Notes under the pieces: generated by a model
The model's database searches: none
What the model was told of the DNA's origin: nothing
What the model saw: only the letters and a program-made list of their open reading frames with translations
Program-made: the position numbers and the translations under genes
Source: Bog-532 sp963805255
GTDB lineage: Bacteria; Actinomycetota; Actinomycetes; Streptosporangiales; Streptosporangiaceae
Assembly: GCA_963805255.1 (NCBI GenBank)
Contig: CAWDTK010000004.1
Span: forward strand, 124,001 to 188,000
Direction: 5' to 3'
Length of the DNA stretch: 64,000 nucleotides
Part shown: one piece after another, positions 60,388 to 64,000 of the stretch
Layout: every line of letters begins with the position of its first letter
Numbering within the stretch: position 1 is the first letter of the stretch

Positions 60388-60996
60388 CCAGAAGCCAAGC
60401 AGCAGGAAGATCACGATGATCACCTGGTCCCGGTTCGTGTCCAGCCACGTCCGCAGCTGGTCAAGCCGGACGCTGGCCGTGGCGGGTGCGAAGGCCGCGT
60501 ACAGCTCCAGGAACAGGAAGCTGGAGGTGGCCAGCAGGCAGAAGAGGAACAGCGTCACGTAGTCCCCGGCGGTGGAAAGCTTGGCCTGAGTGACGGTCGC
60601 GGCGCCGGCCGCCACCAGCGTCCACGGCTGGAGGAACACGGCGACGCCGGCCGCGGACCAGAGGGAGAGCCGGTCCAGGCTCGCCATCCAGCCCGGCGGC
60701 TTCCGGGGACGGCCCATCCGGCGCCGCTGGCGCACGGCGAGCAGGATCAGCACGATGCCGAGGGCCAGCTTGACGGCCAGGACGGCGGTCGAGGGGGCGG
60801 TCTGCGGCTTGGGTGGTGTGCCCCCGGTCGTGAGGACGACGGCGGCGATCACCGCGACCAGGCACGCGAGCCAGCCGAGGATGAACGCCAGGCCCTTCAT
60901 GGTGCCCTTCCCGGCGCTCAGCATCAGGATGAAGGCCGTGAGGGGAAACGGCTCGAGCGTGATCCCGAGCCCGATGAGCATAAGGTCGAGTACCAC
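60352..60996 (-). CDS. GAP/SfLAP family membrane protein
   Basis: A 214-residue six-span membrane protein: G-L-G-I-T-L-E-P-F-P-L-T-A-F-I-L-M-L-S start, then A-F-I-L-G-W-L-A-C-L-V-A-V-I-A-A-V-V-L. It matches the GAP/Sap (sulfolipid-1-addressing-protein-like) group, related to LysE exporters. These probably move lipids or small molecules. It is convergent with the truncated channel gene and overlaps it. No ribosome binding site of note. Confidence 0.85.
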   Translation of the reverse strand: MVLDLMLIGLGITLEPFPLTAFILMLSAGKGTMKGLAFILGWLACLVAVIAAVVLTTGGTPPKPQTAPSTAVLAVKLALGIVLILLAVRQRRRMGRPRKPPGWMASLDRLSLWSAAGVAVFLQPWTLVAAGAATVTQAKLSTAGDYVTLFLFCLLATSSFLFLELYAAFAPATASVRLDQLRTWLDTNRDQVIIVIFLLLGFWLTGKSIYLLVT

Positions 60997-61027
60997 GCTG
61001 CCGTCGATGCGCCGCGCCAGCCGGGCG

Positions 61028-61381
61028 TCACACGTCGCGCTCGGCCGTTATCCGTCCCGATGCGACGGCGTCCACCAGAGCCTGGTGGTCACGCTCGTTC
61101 TGGTCGGCGTAGGCGGCGGCGAACTGGGTGATGGCCCGGTCGAAGACCTCCGACCCGCCGAGGTAAGCGGCGATGGCGACGCCCTGCTCCTCCAGCAGGC
61201 CGATCGGGTCGGGCCGGTCCGGCGGCGGGCCGAACGCCGCATGACTGTCACGCGGCACTTCGGCCCGCGCCTCCTTGCCCCGGGCCGCGCGCTCCGCCGG
61301 GGTCAGCCGCCCCAGCCCGGAATCGAGCTGATACCGCTGCTTGACCCCGGGTGAAGCCTCAGCCGTCCGTGTCGCCACCAT
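61028..61381 (-). pseudogene. DUF2252 protein with a large internal in-frame deletion
   Basis: The 117-residue frame joins the N-terminal block of DUF2252 (L-T-P-A-E-R-A-A-R-G-K-E-A-R-A-E-V-P, then R-P-D-P-I-G-L-L-E) directly to its C-terminal block (A-I-A-A-Y-L-G-G-S-E-V-F-D-R-A-I, F-A-A-A-Y-A-D-Q-N-E-R-D-H). Normal family members have about 440 residues, so roughly 320 codons between are gone, in frame. The start ATG is at 61381. Activity as a DUF2252 enzyme is unlikely. Confidence 0.7.
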
Positions 61382-61487
61382 CGGCTCCTCTCTGTTCGGG
61401 TGCCCGCGGCCATCCGCGCCGTTCCGCCTGGCAGCCGCCGGGATGGGGCCGGGGGCATGCCGCTCACACCACGATTCCGCGCGGGCG

Positions 61488-61526
61488 GGCCGTCTGCCTC
61501 ACCCTGCGAGGGTGAGGCAGACGGCC
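61488..61526. other. Perfect 18 bp inverted repeat containing dyad site E
   Basis: GGCCGTCTGCCTCACCCT at 61488-61505 pairs with its complement at 61509-61526 around GCG. The core TCACCC-TGCGA-GGGTGA (61499-61515) has the same half-sites and 17 bp length as the other dyads. It lies 118 bp upstream of the DUF2252 remnant and 216 bp upstream of DUF6325, so it may be an operator, or a terminator without a gene ahead. Confidence 0.7.
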
Positions 61527-61730
61527 GTTTGGCCGGGGTTATCGTCACGATGCACGGATCGGTGCGGGAGACGCCGCCTGCGGAGACTGGATACAATCTG
61601 CGCACAAGGCGGTCAAGCTGAGCGCGAAGCTCGTCTCCGGTCAGGCGCATCATCCTTGACGGGGGATGCGCCACCGCCCGATCCGGCCAGATGCTTCCGG
61701 AGTAGCCGATCACGCGAAAGAGGCAGGAAC

Positions 61731-62279
61731 ATGGCGATTGGGCCCGTACAGCTGATCGTTTTGGGGTTCAACCAACCCGACTTCCACGGTGAGATCATCG
61801 CCGAACTGGAACGGCTCCACGAAAGCGGCACGGTGCGCGTCATCGACTCGCTGGCCGTTTACAAGGACGCCGACGGCGAGCTGGAGGTGGAGCACCTCAG
61901 TAACCTCACCGAGGCGGAGGCGATCGAGGTCGGCACCAAGATCGGTGCGCTGATCGGCCTGGGCGTCGAGGGCGAGGAGGGGGCGGAAGCCGGCGCGGCC
62001 GCGGGTGCCGAGGAGGTAGCCGCCGAGGGCGGCGTCAACGTTTTCACCGAGGAGGAGGGCTGGGATGTGCTCGAGGAAATCCCGAACGACTCCGCGGCCG
62101 CGCTCGTCCTGCTCGAGCACCACTGGGCGGTGCCGCTTCGTGACGCGATCGTCCGGGCCGGGGGCTTCCGGATCAGCGACGGCTTCATCAGCCCGCTCGA
62201 CCTCGTAGCGATCGGGCTGGTCACCGCGGAAGAAGCGCAGGAACTGCACGACCTGGAAACGGCGGCTGCGGCAAAGTGA
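61731..62279 (+). CDS. DUF6325 protein
   Basis: A 182-residue protein with G-P-V-Q-L-I-V-L-G-F-N-Q-P-D-F-H-G-E-I, V-R-V-I-D-S-L-A-V-Y-K-D-A-D-G, an acidic Ala/Gly-rich middle (G-E-E-G-A-E-A-G-A-A-A-G), and D-S-A-A-A-L-V-L-L-E-H-H-W-A-V-P-L-R. This is DUF6325, a small actinobacterial stress-linked family with the UspA/DUF1269-like core. AGGCAGGAAC precedes the ATG. A 23-codon Arg-rich frame with a strong ribosome binding site follows 27 bp downstream. Confidence 0.85.
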   Translation: MAIGPVQLIVLGFNQPDFHGEIIAELERLHESGTVRVIDSLAVYKDADGELEVEHLSNLTEAEAIEVGTKIGALIGLGVEGEEGAEAGAAAGAEEVAAEGGVNVFTEEEGWDVLEEIPNDSAAALVLLEHHWAVPLRDAIVRAGGFRISDGFISPLDLVAIGLVTAEEAQELHDLETAAAAK

Positions 62280-62306
62280 CCGCCTCGGCATATCTGGGAG
62301 GCACAA

Positions 62307-62378
62307 ATGTTCGGCGGACGTAGAGTAGCCCGGCGCACGTCGCGACGCACGGCCCGGCGCGTCTCCCGCCGCAGGTGA
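62307..62378 (+). CDS. Arg-rich micro-protein (23 residues)
   Basis: A 23-residue frame M-F-G-G-R-R-V-A-R-R-T-S-R-R-T-A-R-R-V-S-R-R-R then TGA. GGGAGG lies 6 nt before the ATG, one of the best such sites in the window. Over half the residues are Arg. In related genomes a longer protein with a similar Arg-rich start follows DUF6325, so this may be a truncated copy or a genuine small nucleic-acid-binding peptide. It is too short for frame statistics. Confidence 0.45.
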   Translation: MFGGRRVARRTSRRTARRVSRRR

Positions 62379-62400
62379 CGGCGGCGCGAGCACGCACGGC

Positions 62401-63456
62401 ATGTCCATGACGAGTTCCGCGTCAGCGGCCGGCGCGACAGGCCATAGGGCCTCGCCGGCGCGGCCGGGCAAACCGGTGCGAGCAGGGAATGCGGCCAGGA
62501 ACAGGGCGCAGGATCAGCTCAGGGACATGGCGTGGATTCCGGGCGGCACGTTTCTGATGGGCTCGGCTGGCTTCTATCCGGAGGAGCGCCCGGTGCACCG
62601 GGTCACCGTGGATGGATTCTGGATGGACCGTCATCCGGTGACGGTGGCGGAATTCCGGCGGTTCGTGACGGCGACCGGGTACGTCACCGTCGCGGAGCGG
62701 CCGCTGGCGGCGGCCGGTTACCCCGGCGCCGACCCAGGCCTGCTCGTACCCGGATCGCTGGTGTTCCAGCGCACGCCGGGCCCGGTCGACCTGCGTGATT
62801 ACCACAACTGGTGGGCCTACGTCCCTGGCGCCTGCTGGCGGCGCCCCGAGGGACCGCGTAGCGACTGCCGTGGCCGCCAGCGGCATCCGGTGACCCACGT
62901 CGCCGCTGAGGACGCGGACGCCTACGCCGCCTGGGTGGGCAAGCAACTGCCCGCCGAGGCCGAGTGGGAGTACGCGGCCCGCGGTGGCCTCGACGGCGCC
63001 GTGTACGCATGGGGCGATGAATTCGCGCCGGGCGGCCAGCAGATGGCCAATACCTGGCAGGGCGAATTCCCCTGGCAGAACCTGCTCACCGACGGTTACG
63101 AGGGCACCTCCCCGGTGGGGTCGTTCCCGGCCAACGGCTACGGGCTTGAGGACATGACCGGCAACGTCTGGGAGTGGACGAGCGACTATTTCACCCCGCG
63201 TCATCCGTCCGGCGCCGCTGATGCCTGCTGTGTACCGCGGAACCCGCGGGTGAGCACCCCGGAGCACAGCATGATCGCGGGCGAGCCGGGCGCGCATCTG
63301 CCGCGCCGGGTGATCAAGGGCGGCTCGCACCTGTGCGCGCCCAGCTATTGCCTGCGCTACCGGCCGGCCGCCCGCCAGAGCGAGGCCGTTGACACCTCCA
63401 CCTGCCACCTCGGCTTCCGGTGCATCAGCCGCGGTGGGCCGCCCGTCACCCGGTAG
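62401..63456 (+). CDS. Formylglycine-generating enzyme (sulfatase-modifying factor)
   Basis: A 351-residue FGE. Motifs: W-I-P-G-G-T-F-L-M-G-S, P-V-H-R-V-T-V-D-G-F-W-M-D-R-H-P-V-T, L-P-A-E-A-E-W-E-Y-A-A-R-G-G, M-T-G-N-V-W-E-W-T and the active-site pair C312-A-P-S-Y-C317 in G-G-S-H-L-C. Both copper-binding cysteines are intact. It oxidises the CxPxR cysteine of sulfatases to formylglycine; an arylsulfatase gene is convergent. No ribosome binding site is seen at the first ATG; the start could be further in. Confidence 0.93.
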   Translation: MSMTSSASAAGATGHRASPARPGKPVRAGNAARNRAQDQLRDMAWIPGGTFLMGSAGFYPEERPVHRVTVDGFWMDRHPVTVAEFRRFVTATGYVTVAERPLAAAGYPGADPGLLVPGSLVFQRTPGPVDLRDYHNWWAYVPGACWRRPEGPRSDCRGRQRHPVTHVAAEDADAYAAWVGKQLPAEAEWEYAARGGLDGAVYAWGDEFAPGGQQMANTWQGEFPWQNLLTDGYEGTSPVGSFPANGYGLEDMTGNVWEWTSDYFTPRHPSGAADACCVPRNPRVSTPEHSMIAGEPGAHLPRRVIKGGSHLCAPSYCLRYRPAARQSEAVDTSTCHLGFRCISRGGPPVTR

Positions 63457-63511
63457 GGCCATGCGCCACATGCGCCACGTCATACGGTGATCCTTGGCCT
63501 GCTGCTCCCGC

Positions 63512-64000
63512 CTACTCCCGCGCCAGCATCGCCTGAGCCTCGCGCTCGAGGTCGACGTACGGGTTCCCGCTGACGTCGACGGCGACGCGCTTGATCGTGC
63601 CGCCGGTGAAGGTGTACGGGTGCTCGCCGGGGTAGTCGCCGGTCACCGACTCGCCGCTGTCACGGCCGACGCACAGGCCCTCCCCGGCCAGGCTGAACAG
63701 CCCGGGCTGGGTCTTGATCCGGCCTTCGCCGACCTTCCTGTCCCCGTAGTACAAGGACAAGATCCCGGTGGAGACCCCGGGCGGGTCCTCGCCGTCCTTG
63801 CCGAACGAGGCGGACAAGATCAGGTCCGCTCCGGTCGGGACGTCCTGGGTGGCGTCGATCTTCTGCTCCATCATGCCGACGAAGTTATAGACGTAGTGCA
63901 GCCGGTCGTCCTTGATGTACAGAGCATGACCACCGAACCGTGACCCGTGGGCGAACAGCACGCCCTGTGCACCAGGGATGGGGATATCCACGAGCGCGCC
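63512..64000 (-). CDS. Arylsulfatase, C-terminal part (runs off window)
   Basis: 163 codons are visible and the frame is open to base 64000. The sequence is the C-terminal beta-domain of bacterial arylsulfatases: G-V-L-F-A-H-G-S-R-F-G-G-H-A-L-Y-I-K-D-D-R-L-H-Y-V-Y-N-F-V-G, then S-L-Y-Y-G-D-R-K-V-G-E-G-R-I and Y-P-G-E-H-P-Y-T-F-T-G-G-T-I. The catalytic CxPxR motif is outside the window. The FGE gene next to it would activate it. Confidence 0.85.
   Translation of the reverse strand, partial: GALVDIPIPGAQGVLFAHGSRFGGHALYIKDDRLHYVYNFVGMMEQKIDATQDVPTGADLILSASFGKDGEDPPGVSTGILSLYYGDRKVGEGRIKTQPGLFSLAGEGLCVGRDSGESVTGDYPGEHPYTFTGGTIKRVAVDVSGNPYVDLEREAQAMLARE

Overview
The window is a 64 kb piece of a high-GC actinomycete chromosome, probably a filamentous one. 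Evidence: very GC-rich third codon positions; the gene order lipA, DUF4191, RDD protein, glnA seen in Streptomyces-like genomes; a glnE; an actinobacterial LexA; an XRE/DUF5753 + DUF397 + GHKL-ATPase set; and several starts with a TANNNT box 6-8 nt before the start codon and no ribosome binding site (leaderless style). I saw no tRNA, rRNA or CRISPR array.

Layout. 0-9 kb: small enzymes (DUF2127 and DUF5996 proteins, a DsbA-like thioredoxin, FKBP, VOC proteins, a LysM/transglycosylase, a tyrosine phosphatase, a flavodoxin-like protein), with remnants of a DUF6328 gene, an ECF sigma gene and a frameshifted YCII gene. 8.7-13 kb: lexA, the ATPase/XRE/DUF397 set and an S9 peptidase. 13-28 kb: nitrogen and core metabolism (glnE, isoprenyl transferase, glnA, DUF4191, lipA), an ABC1-kinase ORF running in frame into an Hsp20, a GNAT enzyme, a Tat-exported hydrolase and an integrase remnant. 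28-37 kb: a scarred zone with cupin, SDR, alcohol dehydrogenase and PfkB remnants around intact SDR/DUF2867, TspO, pRiA4b ORF-3, SEC-C and psuG genes.

37-41 kb: an envelope-stress module. A six-gene minus-strand operon (three Asp23/Gls24 proteins, a DUF2273 gene with a frameshift, DUF6286, AmaP) is divergent from an ECF sigma factor and a protein joining a zinc-binding anti-sigma motif (H-x3-C-x2-C) to an Asp23/Gls24 domain. This looks like a self-contained sigma/anti-sigma circuit, and is one of the two most interesting systems here. 41-45 kb: nucleoside salvage (pnp, cdd, deoA) with a TnpB remnant and its right-end hairpin; a 26 bp tandem duplication has put cdd and deoA in one frame.

45-64 kb: a stress island (MFS carrier, universal stress protein, glutamate decarboxylase, lipoprotein, DUF1622 and PLDc_N-like membrane proteins, GH63 glucosidase, glutamate-cysteine-ligase-like and class II amidotransferase pair, MalT-like LuxR regulator, DUF1269, GAP, DUF6325, formylglycine-generating enzyme and arylsulfatase). 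Five to six copies of a dyad TCACCC-N5-GGGTGA sit upstream of genes here, suggesting an undescribed shared regulon. Across the window, short tandem duplications at gene 3' ends and at least ten truncated or frameshifted genes point to active small-scale rearrangement, unless some frameshifts are sequencing errors.
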